NCBI GenBank assembly: GCA_037074615.1 | Contig: CM073518.1 | Location: 6,882,001-6,946,000 of the forward strand | Length of the DNA: 64,000 nt | Direction: 5' to 3' | Source of the DNA: Leucaena leucocephala | Taxonomy: Eukaryota > Streptophyta > Magnoliopsida > Fabales > Fabaceae | In this document: positions 23,661 to 36,094 of the stretch, one piece after another | Layout of the letters: the number at the start of each line of letters is the position of its first letter | Position numbering within the stretch: the first letter of the stretch is position 1 | The notes under the pieces: model-generated | The model's database searches: none | The model's input: the letters and a program-made list of their open reading frames with translations, nothing else | Told to the model about the DNA's origin: nothing | Program-made: the position numbers and the translations under genes

Positions 23661-23800
23661 GCAATGTTTGGATGGAAGGAAAATTGGAGGAAAGTAGGAG
23701 GAAGAAAACACTAGGAAGAAAACTTTCAAAAGCAGTAAACTCGTACTATTTTTAGGAGTATATTATTTTTTCTCCACTTTTCTTCCGATTCAAACATAAC
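23661..23800. mobile_element. Small MITE-like inverted-repeat element
   Basis: The left ATGTTTGGATGGAAGGAAAA and the complement of the right end (ATGTTTGAATCGGAAGAAAA) match over about 25 bases. Size is about 140 bases. A target duplication was not resolved, so the family is open. Confidence 0.55.
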
Positions 23801-23925
23801 ATGGGCAAGTATTTAAAGTTTAAGTGAACCCTGGACTCTTAACTAGTTTAAATTCTGCTACCTTTTACGAAAAATAGATATAAAAATTTTTATTTAAAAA
23901 TTTTATTAGTTAAAGAAACATATAA

Positions 23926-26900
23926 TAACTCCGCCTATGCATGTAGCCGGTCCCAAGCCCGGGTAAAGGAGGAGGGTTGTGTTAGGCCCCGACAGGCAAC
24001 GTAAAAATTTGTCGAATCTTATGAATATAGACATACGAAGATATTGCGCTAATACTAGGTCGTTGCCCATAAGTAACGCGCTGTATGGCTCGAGTACAGT
24101 GAGAAGTGAGTAAGGTCCGCTGCATCGTCGCCCGGATGTAGTGTTAAATGAGCAAGGGCTACCGCTCTCTTACGGACGGAGGCGGCTAAAGAAGCTAGTT
24201 CAGGAGAGAAAGATTAGATTTGGCACTTGGAATATTGGGACTATGACTGGAAAAGCGTGGGAGGTGGTGGGCCAAATGGTAAAGCGAAAGATTAACATCT
24301 TGTGCCTTTAGGAAACTAAATGGGTTGGAGAAAAATCTCGGGAAATCAATGAGTTCAAATTTTGGTACACAGGTAAAACAGGTACGAGAAATGGTGTTGA
24401 TATCATTGTGGATAAAGAGTGGAAGACGAATGTGGTGGATGTGAAAAGGATGGATGACAGAATTATATCTTTAAGAATAATTATTAGAAGGGATACAATC
24501 AACATTATTTGTGCTTATGCACCTCAAGTGGGAACAGAAGCACACCTTAAGGAAAAATTTTGGGAAGATTTGGAGGGGTTGATTCAGAGCATACCACTTA
24601 CTGAGAAGATTTTTATTGGTGGAGACCTTAATGGTCATGTTGGTAAGGAGGCAGGGCAATATGCAGGGGCTCATGGTGGTTTTGGTTTTGGAGAGATTAA
24701 TAATGAAGGACAATCTGTTCTTGAGTTTTCCTTAGGTTACAATCTTAAGATTGTCAACACGTGCTTTAAGAAGCGGGAGGAGCACTTGGTCACATACAAG
24801 AGTGGGGTCCACAGGTCACAGATTGATTTCTTTTTGGTAAGAAGTCATGACAGAAGACTTTGTACAAATTGTAAAGTGATTCCAGGGGACGGGGTGACAA
24901 CCCAGCATAGGTTAATGGTCCTTGACGTGCGTATTAAGTGTAGGAAGGAAAAACGCCAACATGTTTTAAACACAAGAGTCAAGTGGTGGCAGTTAAAGGG
25001 GGAGAAGAGGGAAACTTTTAAAAGAACTATGTTAAATGAAAGGGTTTGAGAGGCGCAGAAAAATGCTAATATCATGTGGAAGGAAATGACTGAGAGGGTC
25101 CAAATAGTTGCTAAAGTAATTTTGGGAGAATCTAAAGGTTTTGGTCGACGAGATAAGGAGACTTGGTGGTGGAATGAGGACGTACAAGAGAAAGTTAAGA
25201 ACAAGAGAGATTGTTTCAAAGCTATACACTTATGTAATAATACTGAAAATTGGGAAAAGTATCATTTAGCTAAGAAGGAAACTAAGAAGGCGGTGGGTGC
25301 AGCTCGTTTTAAAGCTTTTGAGGAATTTTATAAGGAGCTAGGGACAAAGTCGGGAGAACGAAAGATTTATAAGATTGCAAGAGATAGGGAAAGAAAATCG
25401 AGGGATTTGGATCAAGTACGATGTATTAAGGATGAAGAGGGTAATGTTTTAGTTACAGATAGTGATATTAAAGAACGGTGGGAGACCTATTTTTACAAAT
25501 TGTTTAATCATGAGGGAGGAGGGTCGAGTTATGAGCTCGATAATTTAACACGAGAAGTTGAACCAAATTTAGCATTTTACCGTAGGATCCGTGTTGACGA
25601 GGTTAAAGAGGAGCTTAAGAAAATGGAAAATAGTAAAGTTGTTGGACCTGACGGTATTCCTATTGAAGTTTGGAAGTGTTTAGACGAAGTGGGGGTGGTG
25701 TGGCTTGCTAAACTATTTAATGTGATTTTAAGTTCTAAGAAAATGCCTGATGATTGGAGGAAAAGTACTTTAGTTCCTATTTATAAAAATAAAGGGGATA
25801 TTCAAAATTGTGCAAATTACAGAGGGATAAAGCTTATGAGTCACACTATGAAATTGTGGGAAAAGGTAATTGAACACAAGTTGAGATTAGAGACTGATAT
25901 TTCTGAGAATCAGTGTGGTTTTATGCCGAGTAAGTCTACAATAGAGGCGATTTATTTATTAAGGGGGATAATGGAAAGGTACCGGACCAAAAGAAGAGAC
26001 TTGCATATAGTCTTCATTAACTTAGAAAAAGCGTATGATCGAGTATCAAGGGAGGTGCTTTGGAAAGCTTTGGAAAAGAAAAGTGTGCGCATGGCATATA
26101 TCAAGGCAATAAAAGATATTTATGAGGGGGTAACAACTATTGTAAGAACTTCTGGGGGCGAAACAAAGGATTTTCCCATAAGGATTGGTCTTCATTAGGG
26201 ATCATCCTTGAGTCCTTATTTATTTAATCTAGTAGTGGATGTTCTAACCAAGCCTATTCAAGAAGAAATCCCTAAGTGCATGCTTTTTGCAGAAGATATA
26301 GTTCTTGTGGCAGAGTCAAGAGAAGAGATTAATTTTAAACTTGAGTTATGGAGAAGTACTTTAGAGTCGAAGGGTTTTCGTCTGAGTAGAAGTAAGACTG
26401 AATATATGCATTGTAATTTTGATAAGAGTCAAGTTAGAAATAACTTGGAGGTCAAATTGGGAGATCAAGTTATTCCACAAATAGATAAGTTCAAATATTT
26501 GGGATCAATTATACAGAAGGATGGTGAAATTTTGGAGGATGTTAATCATAGAATTCAAGTTGGGTGGTTTAAATGGAGAAAGGCTACTGGAGTTATATGT
26601 GATCGGAAAGTAACAGATAAATTAAAAGGAAAGTTTTATCGCACTGCTATAAGACCAGCAATGCTTTATGGAAGTGAATGTTGGGCTTTAAAAGGACAAC
26701 AAGAGCATAAAGTTGGGGTAGCTGAGATGAGGATGTTGAGATGGATGTGTGGACATACAAGAAAAGATAAGATTCGTAATGAACAAATTCGGGGAAAAGT
26801 TGGAGTGGCATCTATTGAGGAGAAAATGGTAGAGAACCGTCTTAGGTGGTTTGGACAAGTACAAAGAAGGCCAAGGGATGCGCCAGTGAGGAGGGTGGAT

Positions 26901-27089
26901 CAAATCGTATGGAGCCCGGTTAAAAAGAATAGAGGAAGGCCAAAGAAAATGCTTAACGAGGTCATTGAGCGGGATCTCCTGGTCAATAACTTAACCAAGG
27001 ATTCAGTTTTTGATAGAGCACAATGGCGTCGTATGATCCATGTAGCCGACCCCATTTAATGGGATAAGGCTTTGTTGTTGTTGTTGTTA
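23926..27089 (+). mobile_element. RTE-clade LINE, nearly full length
   Basis: It is flanked by a perfect 15-base target duplication TAAAGAAACATATAA (23911-23925 and 27090-27104). One long reading frame with endonuclease and reverse transcriptase is followed, a few bases after the stop at 27057-27059, by GGGATAAGGC and a (TTG)n tail, typical of plant RTE elements. The perfect duplication indicates a fairly recent insertion, although the coding frame has since acquired stops. Confidence 0.92.
24193..27059 (+). pseudogene. RTE endonuclease/reverse transcriptase with three stops
   Basis: The apurinic endonuclease-like domain spans about 24220-24920 (GTWNIGTMTGK, ICAYAPQVG, GGDLNGHVG, QIDFFLVR). 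The reverse transcriptase spans about 25600-26400 (VVGPDGIPIEVWKC, NYRGIKLMSH, ENQCGFMPSKST, FINLEKAYDRV). The C-terminal part includes CGHTRKDKIRNEQIRGKVGV. The frame is interrupted only by TAG at 24309-24311, TGA at 25047-25049 and TAG at 26196-26198. The catalytic FADD box reads FAED near 26285, changing a metal-binding Asp to Glu. Few lesions and no large deletion. Inactive as it stands. Confidence 0.9.
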
Positions 27090-27324
27090 TAAAGAAACAT
27101 ATAACAATTTAGGTCAAACTCATTAATTATTCGCTGAGCTTAGCAAAGGTCTTTCAATTGGGACTTGGCTATTTAAATTTCAATTGGGATTTGATTTCTA
27201 TGTGTATAAAAAAATTATAATTAACACTAAAATTCATTCAAAAGGTATAGTGAAAAGGGATACCTTAGGCTTATCTAAAAAAATATTTTTTTTTGTTAAC
27301 CAATCAAAAACGTTGAGTTGAACT

Positions 27325-27533
27325 AATGTATTTGGGTCTAGTGGAAGGGGTTAATTTTTCTCGACGTGATGAATCAATATTTGAATCCTCGTAACCACAC
27401 GAGTGTGGCCTAGTGATTATCTCACTTAGTCTCTTAACCAAGTGGTGAGGTTTGAATCCCACCTTTAGGCACAGAGAGCATCTTGTGGCCGGTCTTTTAC
27501 CATTAAATGGAGACCTCACGTGAAGGGATTAGT
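27325..27533 (+). repeat. tRNA-like SINE fragments
   Basis: Two A-box/B-box pairs appear in line: GGTCTAGTGGAAGG with TTTGAATCCTC (27335-27390), then TGGCCTAGTGATTATCTC with GGTTTGAATCCC (27406-27460). They resemble internal polymerase III promoters of tRNA-derived plant SINEs. No tRNA cloverleaf can be closed, so these are not tRNA genes. Confidence 0.45.
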
Positions 27534-27956
27534 TAGAGGAGGGAAACGAGCCAGCCCGTCGCAACCCGTGGGAGCCCGCCCCAAAACGGGCTGACAAAAT
27601 GTCAGCCTGAGCCCGCCATCTTTTTTTTAATATTTTTAAAAAATTATTTCTAAACTTTTAAAATATTAATAAAAAAATTCTAATGTTATATTAGCATAAT
27701 CAAAAAAAAAATCTAATGTTATATTTTTTAAAATTCCTAATTTTTATAAGAAAAAATTAAATTTTATAACTATAAATCTAAATAAATATTAACATAATAT
27801 TAATCAATTATAATATTTTAACACATATTAACAAATAAATAATCATCTTTATTAGTATTTGATAATAAGAGTATTTAAAATAATATTTGAGTAAAATAAA
27901 TAATAATATTAATAATTAAAAAAATAGACTGGGCTGGGCCCGTTTTATCACATCTA
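27534..27956. mobile_element. Non-autonomous hAT-type element, second copy
   Basis: It is related to 11544-12136 by its AT-rich core (TTCTAATGTTATATTAGCATAATC-like) and GC-rich GGGCTGGGCCCG ends. The ends begin TAGAGGAGGGAAACG and close with CACATCTA. The flanking 8-mers GGATTAGT and AAATTAGT agree at six of eight bases. It is shorter and more decayed than the first copy. Confidence 0.75.
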
Positions 27957-27959
27957 AAA

Positions 27960-28290
27960 TTAGTCACTGCTACTCGTGGCGGATATCATGATCTATATCA
28001 AAAATATTTGAATCATTGTTAGTAGAGATGCCCAAATTTAGTACCTAACAGTAACTCAAATATAATTGCCCTCAATAGAAGAATACATATGCTTATAAAA
28101 AAGTGTTAAATAGAACCAAGGGGTTGGGTCTAACTCTAGGAGGAGGGCTAATCTTTTACATTGTAGTAAATTAATGTTCAAATTCTTGTTGAAAGAAATG
28201 ACAATATTTAGTATTGGACATAACCTCAAATAGAATTGCCTCTAATAAAAATATATTTGCAGTTAGTAAAAAAAAATGCTAAGTAGCAAA
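27960..28290 (+). repeat. SINE-like repeat, two diverged copies
   Basis: The block TTCAAATTCTTGTTGAAAG...AACCTCAAATAGAATTGCCTC (about 28175-28275) repeats a diverged block at about 28005-28100. An upstream GGTCTAACTCTAGGAGG resembles an A box. Confidence 0.4.
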
Positions 28291-29478
28291 CGAAAGCTTA
28301 TACAATTAGTAAAAAGTTAACTCAACATTGGGCCTGTTTGGATAGATTTTTGGAAAAATACTTTTAGACAGCTTTTAGAAAAAGGCTCCTGGAGAAGAAC
28401 TTATGGAAAAAAAAGTAGTTCTGAAAAAATAAGTGTTTAGATAATTATTAAGATAATGACTTTTATGATTGGTAAATTATCATAAATGTATGATTTTATT
28501 AAAAATAGGAGAAAGGAAAGAGGGTGGAGAAGAGAGAAGAGAGAGGAGAAATGATGGAGAACAGAGATGAGAGAAGAGAGAGGAGAAAGTATAGGGAGGA
28601 GAGAGTATAAGAAAAAAAAGGATAAAATAGTAATTAGGTCATTTATAAGTCTTTTTACTATTTCAGAAGTTAGTCTCAATAGTTTATTTAAAATTTTAAT
28701 TTTAAACTATTGTTTGGTCCAAAAAAAATTAGATAAATATAATTGTTTGTTTTAATTTTTTTTTTAAATTAGAGTTTAAGTCACAAGCTTTTTAAAATCG
28801 TAATTTAAATTTAAATTTAAATAATGATAAGAGGATTTTATCTGTGGGTGGTCTACTGAATATGAAGATATGTCCAGGTAAACTTTCAGGCCTAATTTAT
28901 CTGAATTTTTTTATTTTATAAAAAAAATAAAAAAGGTTAAGCATGCTTCCACTTTCTTTTTCTAATAATCTGTATCATGGCTAATTTATTATTTTTTGGA
29001 TTAGCTTAATCATTTAACATTTTAACTAGATCCATTTATTCCTTCGTCTGCAAATTTTCATCTACTGCTCAATATTTTGACATTTTGACTATTAAATTCT
29101 CTCGAGTTTATCGGGCTGTCAACTTCACTAAAATGAAAGGATTTTTGGATCGTTGGGAGCGGAATGATTCGTTTTAATGTTGACTTTTTGGCTGTTATAA
29201 CTACTATTGAAGATCTCATTTTGTTTACTAATTTTTATATTGTTTTAAAGCGACTAATATATTTTTCCCCACTAATACTATTTTTCTGACCAAAATTCTC
29301 CAACTTTCCAAAGTTAACCTTTCCTTGGAGAAGAAGCCGCGGAAGCGACCAACCGAACGATGAGGGGCTGAATCTGTGTGTATGTATATATACATATGAA
29401 GATATAGCCGCCCCTTTTATCCTCCCACCATTTTCTTCCTTATCTGATTTGCTCTGGAATCTTCCATTCGACCGAAAA
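28291..29478. other. Intergenic, upstream of MGST3
   Basis: No gene seen. GGGCCTGTTTGGATAG at about 28330 resembles a MITE end, but its partner end was not found. A purine-rich AGAGGAGA tract runs at about 28508-28610. The last ~150 bases hold a TATA-like TATATATACATATG (29386-29399) and the probable MGST3 leader. Confidence 0.5.
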
Positions 29479-30264
29479 ATGGCTAACGCAGTGGAATTGC
29501 TTCCTAAAGAATATGGCTATGTGGCTATCGTCCTCGTTCTCTACTGCTTTCTCAATTTCTACATGGCAGCTCAAGTGGGCAAAGCTCGCAAGAAGTATCT
29601 ACCCATTCAATTCATCCTTTTTAGTTTCTCAACTTTTACCTGGTGATTTGCTTACAAAGTGTTTGTCGAAATTCTTCGCAGGTATAAAGTGTTTTATCCC
29701 ACCCTCTATGCTTCAGAATCCGAAAACAAAGATGCTAAGCTCTTCAACTGCGTTCAGGTCTGATTTCTATCGCAATCCAGATTTTTTTTTTTGTTTGGGG
29801 TTTTGTTATTCTTTGTTTTTTCATGGATTCCTCTTTTTTTTTTGGTGGCACGGCTTTAGAGAGGGCACCAAAATTCCCTGGAAATGATGCCCATGTTCTT
29901 CACGCTAATGATTCTCGGTGGTCTGAAGCATCCTTGCATTTGTGCTGCGCTTGGAGTTCTGTACATCGTTTCTCGATATTTCTATTTTACTGGCTATTCC
30001 ACCGGCGAGCCAGCGAACCGGCTCAAGATCGGGTTTGGCTCCCTCTTCTCTTTGCAATTTGTTATTTTGTTTTTGTGCTTAAAAGTCGACTCTCAGATCA
30101 AATCTATATTTAATTACAGTTGTTTGGTTCGTCTAATTAAAACTCTTTGTAAACTAATGGACGGGTGTTTTTACAGGAAATATGCGATGTTGGCACTTTT
30201 CGCTCTAATGATTTGCACAATATCGTTTGGGTACAGCCTCCTTCAGCAAACTGCTAGCCCCTGA
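29479..30264 (+). CDS. MGST3: Microsomal glutathione S-transferase 3 (MAPEG family)
   Basis: Four exons (29479-29594, 29682-29757, 29860-30032, 30177-30264) join with GT-AG introns to a 150-residue protein (the Arabidopsis homolog is about 146). The MAPEG signature FNCVQRGHQNSLEMMP lies at residues 60-75. Four hydrophobic segments fit a trimeric membrane enzyme of the ER that conjugates glutathione or reduces lipid hydroperoxides. The start ATG precedes ELLPKEYGY, the conserved N-terminus. The C-terminus is QQTASP. All exons are intact, and neither end overlaps a transposon. Confidence 0.95.
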
Positions 30265-31135
30265 TTGTGATCTTTACCGTGTTCTTGTGCCCTCTCCTTT
30301 CTGTTTTAGACTTTATGTTATCATACAATGTCTAGTGATAACTTAATTTAATTTCAACGGACAGTGAATAAGATAGATGGTCTGATCTTTGTGGTCTCTG
30401 TATCTCTATTAGAACTAGTTGAAGTCTCAGTCTAGTGGATTGAACATGGATCATTGTACTTCGTGATCTCAACAAGTGGAAACATATATGTTGTTGCACT
30501 TCAATTCCTCATCTTTAATCGCTATCTGGTTTTATACTGGATGAAGATTTGTTTGTTTGATTGTTTAGTGCCTATAAGAAGCTCTAAGCTGTCAATTCTC
30601 ATTTCTCATGGAATTGAAATTGACTGTCTTCAACTTGTGTGGTGGCTAACTTGCGTTTGTTCTCAGCTAAGTTAATACAGCCATGGTGACGGTACCAATA
30701 ATGCCTGAGTCATGACTTTAAAATCATGAAAGCTTATGTTCATTAGAGGCATAATTATATGCTGTGTAAATCGAACTTAAAATGAAAAATCAGAAAGAGG
30801 CTATGATTGTTTAAGTCGAATCTGTGCCGATGTAAAAAGATGCTAGATTACCTTGCTCGGGGTTGGATAATGTTCAAATATGACAATGGTATCAAACACT
30901 AAAGAAATCACCATTTTTTGGCGGATAAGTCAAACCTGTGATCTTGAGATCTGGAAGACTGGTCTTGTTTTCTTTTTTAATTATTTTTGGACGAGAGGCA
31001 AGGTATTTAAAAGTAGCTTATAATGTACTAAAGTGGGAATATATCTGTTGATTACAAACACGTCTTATAGTACTAAAATTCAGCAGCATTAGACATTTCG
31101 GAGTCTCAAGTACAGGTTACTGCACAAGTGCTGTG
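30265..31135. other. Intergenic between convergent MGST3 and CASPL
   Basis: It holds the 3' untranslated regions of both convergent genes. No further gene or repeat was recognised. Confidence 0.6.
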
Positions 31136-32424
31136 TCAAGCATGGAATGCAGGGATGTCAATGGCTTTGGTGGTGGTGGTGGCATTAGGTTTGGTCGCCG
31201 GAGCATCAAACTTGCTAAAGAGCTTGTATGAGGAGATGAGGGAAAGCAGCACATAGCAAACCACAGCTAGGAAGGTGATGGCGACCGATGCCGTGGCCTT
31301 GTGACAAAACCGGCCAAAAGACCCACAAGCTGAGCTCCACATTGTGGCGGCGTTCCCCTTCTCCGCCAGGTATAGAGCCTCCGTTGACACTGACCCAGCA
31401 CCCAGAATTATGTAAGTAAGCACCTATACCAACACATGCAATTTCACTTTTTATACACCCTTCTTGATAACTTCATCCCTTCCTAAGAAGTATAAATGTT
31501 GTTGTGTAGTGTGTGGAACAAAAATACAGTATTCAAGTGCAATTTCGAGTATTGAACATATCAGATGTTATCAGTTGGTAATACTCTACTTTAGTTCCTT
31601 CACGTGTAGTAATTCAGGTGTAAACTGGAAGATTTTCGTATCAAAAGTAGGAGATGAAATGACCTGGTCAAGCAAAAAGAAAGTCCAAGCTCGGGACTTG
31701 GTGGAAGGGCGAGGCATAGCAATGATGGCTGCTGAAAGGAGCGAGTAACCTGCACAAATGCCATTTGCATGCACCAAATACCTACGCGATGGCAACGTAA
31801 GAAGCTCGTTTAATCATCATAGTATATTTCTCATCTAGATTTCAAGAAATTAAGTGATAATAGAACCCCCCAAATTATGAGATGCAGAGGCTTTTGTATT
31901 TCCATGTTTGAGACTCCTGAATTTTAGACTTTGTCTCCAAAGATCAAGCAATTTCTCATGATTGGTATTTCACAAAGACTAAAGAAAGCAAAACCTATAA
32001 ACGATGTGAATCTGCATAATTTCTACAGTAGTAGTATCTAAATAAAGTGGTGTGTTAGGCTTCTCAGGTCAGGACGGCGCCATTTTGGATACTAGTAAAT
32101 ATATTGCTATCATGCAAACATGTTGAATGATGGGAATGACATGTAAGATCTGAGATTGAAGATCATGATGTTGTCATAAACAGTTGATATGAAGAAAGAA
32201 AGATGAAAACAGAGAAGAAACCTGAAGGCGCCAAGGTCAGTGTAAGCAAGAGAGCCATAGTCGTTGGCTTGAGAGTTGTTAAGCATGAGGACAAGGGCTG
32301 CAACAGAGAGGCCGATGGGAAGGAGACGGAGGAAGGTCTCAGAAGTACGAAAGGCAGCAGAGCTTCCATGTTCGTCCTCAGCTCTAACAGGCCCAGTGGC
32401 TGCAACTACGCTACCTTTCTCCAT
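31136..32424 (-). CDS. CASPL2A1: CASP-like protein, 2A type
   Basis: Three exons (32424-32222, 31781-31664, 31423-31136) give 202 residues. Four membrane spans are visible. The family-diagnostic Arg lies in span 1 (TFLRLLPIGLSV) and the Asp in span 3 (TFFLLDQVLTYIIL). The loop motifs RYLVHANGICAGYSLLSA and CGSFGRFCHKA are those of the CASPL2A group. Relatives are plasma-membrane proteins related to the Casparian strip scaffold; functions in this subgroup are largely unknown. Introns are GT-AG and all junctions keep frame. A GAA/GAT microsatellite lies just upstream in the likely leader. The hydrophilic tail ends KAIDIPAFHA. Confidence 0.93.
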
Positions 32425-32457
32425 GTCTGAGCAGTGATGCCTTTGTGGGGGTCACTT

Positions 32458-32498
32458 GAAGAAGAAGAAGAAGAAGAAGAAGATGATGATGATGATGA
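32458..32498. repeat. GAA/GAT compound microsatellite
   Basis: About eight GAA units are followed by five GAT units, 34-74 bases upstream of the CASPL start codon, probably within its 5' untranslated region (read TTC/ATC on the gene strand). Confidence 0.9.
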
Positions 32499-34206
32499 AC
32501 AGATAAGTGGGGCAGAAGGGTAAATAAAAGAGAGGTTGAATTGTAGCGAAAAGGGTTGGGGGAAGCAGTTGGGGAGAGCATTGAATGCCATTAAGGCGAA
32601 GGAAGCCACGCATTCCCAAGGCGGATAGATAGACCTCTCCTTCCATGCTTCATGCTCCATATCGCCCCTCACTTCCTTTTCTTGTACCATACCTCTCATT
32701 TCAAGGTGATTAGTGCAAGCCTAAAGGATTTGCTTTTATCATTATCGTTTTTCTTTTTTAAAAAACAAATTATTCTCAAAGCCTATTTACTTAATATAAT
32801 TATCAATTATCAATTAATATTAATATGTCGACATAATGGATGAAGTGAAAACATGTGCACCGAAATGGAGCTACTCCATTATGGTCCCCCTCCTACACCG
32901 ACTGCCTCATAAATGTGTTTCGATACATTTTTTTTTTTTAAAAAAACGTTTTCATCTATAAAGTTGGGTACTTTTGTTTTAATCTAAAACGGATAACATG
33001 GATTGATTCCGGGGAATAAGGCAAGTTTAATCCCACGCTATATTTGAAATATTTATATATTTTAAGAGTGTTATGTGATTTGAACTATATTCAATCAAAA
33101 TATAATAATTTAACAATATTTTTTTTTAAGATAATTTAACATATTTTAATCTAGAGGATGTGGCTAACGGCAATATTAGGTGGATGCCACGGAGGCTGGA
33201 AACCACTGATTGGGCTTAAGTCGGTGGACAAAATTATAAGGGCAAAGTCCAAAACGCAACTCATGAAGATCAGGCCCTGAGAGCAATGACCCAGCTCCTG
33301 GGATTTTGCGTTCTCATTGTAAGAGGGCCCAAATTAGACGTTTGGGGGATTAAAGATACGTACAATTGTACAAAGAGTATTTTTCGTTGTCTTGTCAATG
33401 TTGGCTTCAATTATTTTGTACCGCATGCTTTCTACAAAATTTGAATAATAATTTTTTTTTTGTTCACGATCAGAGTTTACAGTGTAACAGCCAATAGAGA
33501 AATTATTTTAATCTTAAATGTACAAATTTTAATTTATTTTATCTTTTAAATTTATTTTTAAAAAAAATCTTCTAATTAATTACACGTACTAATCAAGTTT
33601 TTTGAATAAAAAATACTTTATTTTTAAAAGTAAGATCATGGATTGTTAAAAAAAGGTTATCAAGGGAGTGGTTTTCCAATTTTCATGTAAATAATTAGAA
33701 TAAATACTTTAAATAAATGTACGTAAAGGTGAAATGGGGCATGATAAGAATTTTGAAAAGAGGCAGAGATTTCGACTGGGGAGGAAAAACGGGCCATCGA
33801 TTGAGGTAGAAGGAGAGACATCATTATGGTGATGGCCTGAACAATCAGACAGGCGGCCAGCCATAATCAAAACCACCCGACACCAAGAGACATGTATCCC
33901 CATGTTAACTCCAAATCCTTCCATGTTTTATCAAAAAAAAGAACTCATTACAAAATTTATTATTTTTTATTTGGTTAATGAATAAAAATAAATAATAGGA
34001 AGATAAAAGGAATATATAGAGAGAGTTGAGTGTTTGCATAGATGAATAGTGAGGGATTGGAAAATAGGGATAGTAACTAAGGAGAAGATGGGGAATAAGT
34101 AGGAAGGGTGGGGAGAGGGAGGTAATTTGGGTGGGGGCACATGGGGAGATGATGTTGTTGGGAAGGGAAAGTGGTAAAAAGATGGTGGAGGTGGCGTGGG
34201 CGGGTA

Positions 34207-34208
<2 letters not shown>

Positions 34209-34238
<30 letters not shown>
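34209..34238. repeat. (GA)15 microsatellite
   Basis: Uninterrupted GA dinucleotide run. Confidence 0.95.
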
Positions 34239-34240
<2 letters not shown>

Positions 34241-34794
34241 GAAGGGACATTTGTGGAGGAAACGTAAACACCTTTTAAACGATGCAGACTCCATAGTCCT
34301 TGTTATTTCACTGTAATAGGCATCCGCTACTCTAGCGATGTCCATTACTTACCACGTTGTTTGTCTCCTTCTGGAACTCAGCTTTTTGAAATGGTACAAG
34401 GTACTCCTATTGGGTGTTGGGGTTGCAGTAGGAGTCTTGTCCTCAACAGAAGATGCCTTCCCTCTCCCTCTCAAACGATGGGTCTTTGTTCCTTGATTTG
34501 ATCTCTCTCTCAGTGGGCGCTCACCCCACACACCATCCCCACAACCCTCCCTACCCTCCACGCGCTCCCTCCTCTCACTCTTTATTTCTTATGGTCAAAC
34601 CTCTCTCTTTTGAATTTTAATTTGGTCAGAGTGTCCATGTGACTCTCCTATTTCTCTCATCCCTCAATCTTTCTCAAATGCACGTAGAATTCTCATACTG
34701 TTTAGTCTTAACGAATAATTTGGTAAGGCTGTATGTGTCATTCTCCAATTTCATATTCATCTCATCTATTTAATTAATTTAATTTAATTAATTT

Positions 34795-34985
34795 AATATA
34801 TTTTTTATCAAAATATTTTAATTATTATTTTTAATTCTGTATCTCTCTTTTACTTATTTATTATTAAAAAATATTAATATAAATAATTTTAAAAAATAAA
34901 TAAATAAATATAAAAAATATATTTTATATTTAAGACTAATATTAACTTATTAATTAAATTTTATATTAAATATTGAATGAGTATA
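34795..34985. repeat. Dispersed AT-rich repeat, copy B
   Basis: It aligns with 35325-35500, about 530 bases away in the same orientation, and with 16065-16250. The common core is AAAAATATATTTTATATTTAAG. Confidence 0.6.
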
Positions 34986-35324
34986 AAATTTCTGATACCT
35001 TAATTTTTTAAAATATTTTTTAGTACCCTTTTCATTTTTCACTTCCTTCCTTCTCCCACTCCAAATTCTTCTTTTAAAATTACAATTAAATCCATTCAAA
35101 ACATATTCCAAAATGCTTTAATAGCACTCAAGTCTCTAGGATCATTTTAGAATTAAATTTTTCTGTGAATTGACGTAATTGATCGGAACTCAGACAATTG
35201 ATAGAGCAAGAGTTTTTTTCTATACATAAGGACAATTAAATTATGGTATACTCCTATCCTACTCTGTTTAATATAAAATTATTTAATTAATTTAATTTAA
35301 TTTAAAAAATAAATTAAATTAGTT

Positions 35325-35500
35325 AATATATTATTTTTTTAATATTTTAATTATCTTATTTAACTCTATTTTTTCTTATTTTATCTTATTATTATTGAAA
35401 AAATATTTTAAAAAATTAATAAATATAAAAAATATATTTTATATTTAAAGATAAAAATTAATTTTTTATCTAAATTTTATATTAAATAATAAAATTTAAA
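35325..35500. repeat. Dispersed AT-rich repeat, copy C
   Basis: See the shared core at about 35428-35450. The two neighbours B and C could be a segmental duplication or two insertions of one MITE family. Confidence 0.6.
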
Positions 35501-36094
35501 CTCACGCTCACTAGAACATTTCAAGATACTCGTTTAGATTTTGCGTATTTGCGAGAGATTTTAGGGTCCTTTTCCCATTTCTCTGTCCTTACCAAATGCC
35601 CACTCTACTCTACTTCATAAATAACGTCCTCATGATATAAATATAATAATAAAAAAAGGTCGCGAGTATGCCACGCGCCGAGGGCATGAACTGGGATTTT
35701 AGCTCATCAACTTGAATCCTGCCTTAAGTCCAGCAGGTTTTGGAGGACGTCGATCGGGGACTAGCAATATCAAATTTTCGGATAGGCCCGAATCTTACTG
35801 TTTCTCTTTAATAGGAAACATCAAACATATATTTAAACTTAAAAATAATAATAAATGTTCCCCACCTTATTCTTATCCGCCACCTTTCAACAAATCTCTT
35901 ATTTTATTCCTTATAAAGCCTCGGTTTTGTGCTCCCGCTAGGGATGTGTCTGTTCTGTGTTCATTCTCGTTTTGAGAATTTGCGCGCCACGACAAAAACT
36001 ACACTGGTTCTTGTTTAAGGTTCATCACATCAAATGTTACATATATATATATAGCCCCCCAGAAGGTATTCTCATATTCGAGAGCTCAAAAGCT

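Larger units (their letters stand above)
32499..36094. other. Intergenic between divergent CASPL and OXS3-like genes
   Basis: No supported gene. It contains a (GA)n run at 34209-34238 and two copies of a dispersed AT-rich repeat (34795-34985, 35325-35500). Pyrimidine-rich DNA runs from about 34480 to 34600. Small minus-strand open frames at 33709-34561 are low-complexity and unsupported. TATA-like runs at 36041-36054 precede the OXS3-like start. Confidence 0.55.

Noticed and set aside
23239..23697. Plus-strand 152-residue frame
   Set aside because: Its first part is antisense to a helicase exon; the second part has no recognised similarity, no acceptable gene structure and ends in a MITE.
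27401..27475. A tRNA gene
   Set aside because: A- and B-box-like motifs are present, but no cloverleaf with acceptor and anticodon stems can be formed.
28330..28890. A complete MITE starting GGGCCTGTTTGGATAG
   Set aside because: A typical left end, but no matching inverted right end or target duplication was found.
33709..34561. Minus-strand open frames upstream of the CASPL gene
   Set aside because: Low-complexity Ser/Leu/Pro-rich translations of pyrimidine-rich DNA with a GA run; no domain or splice support.
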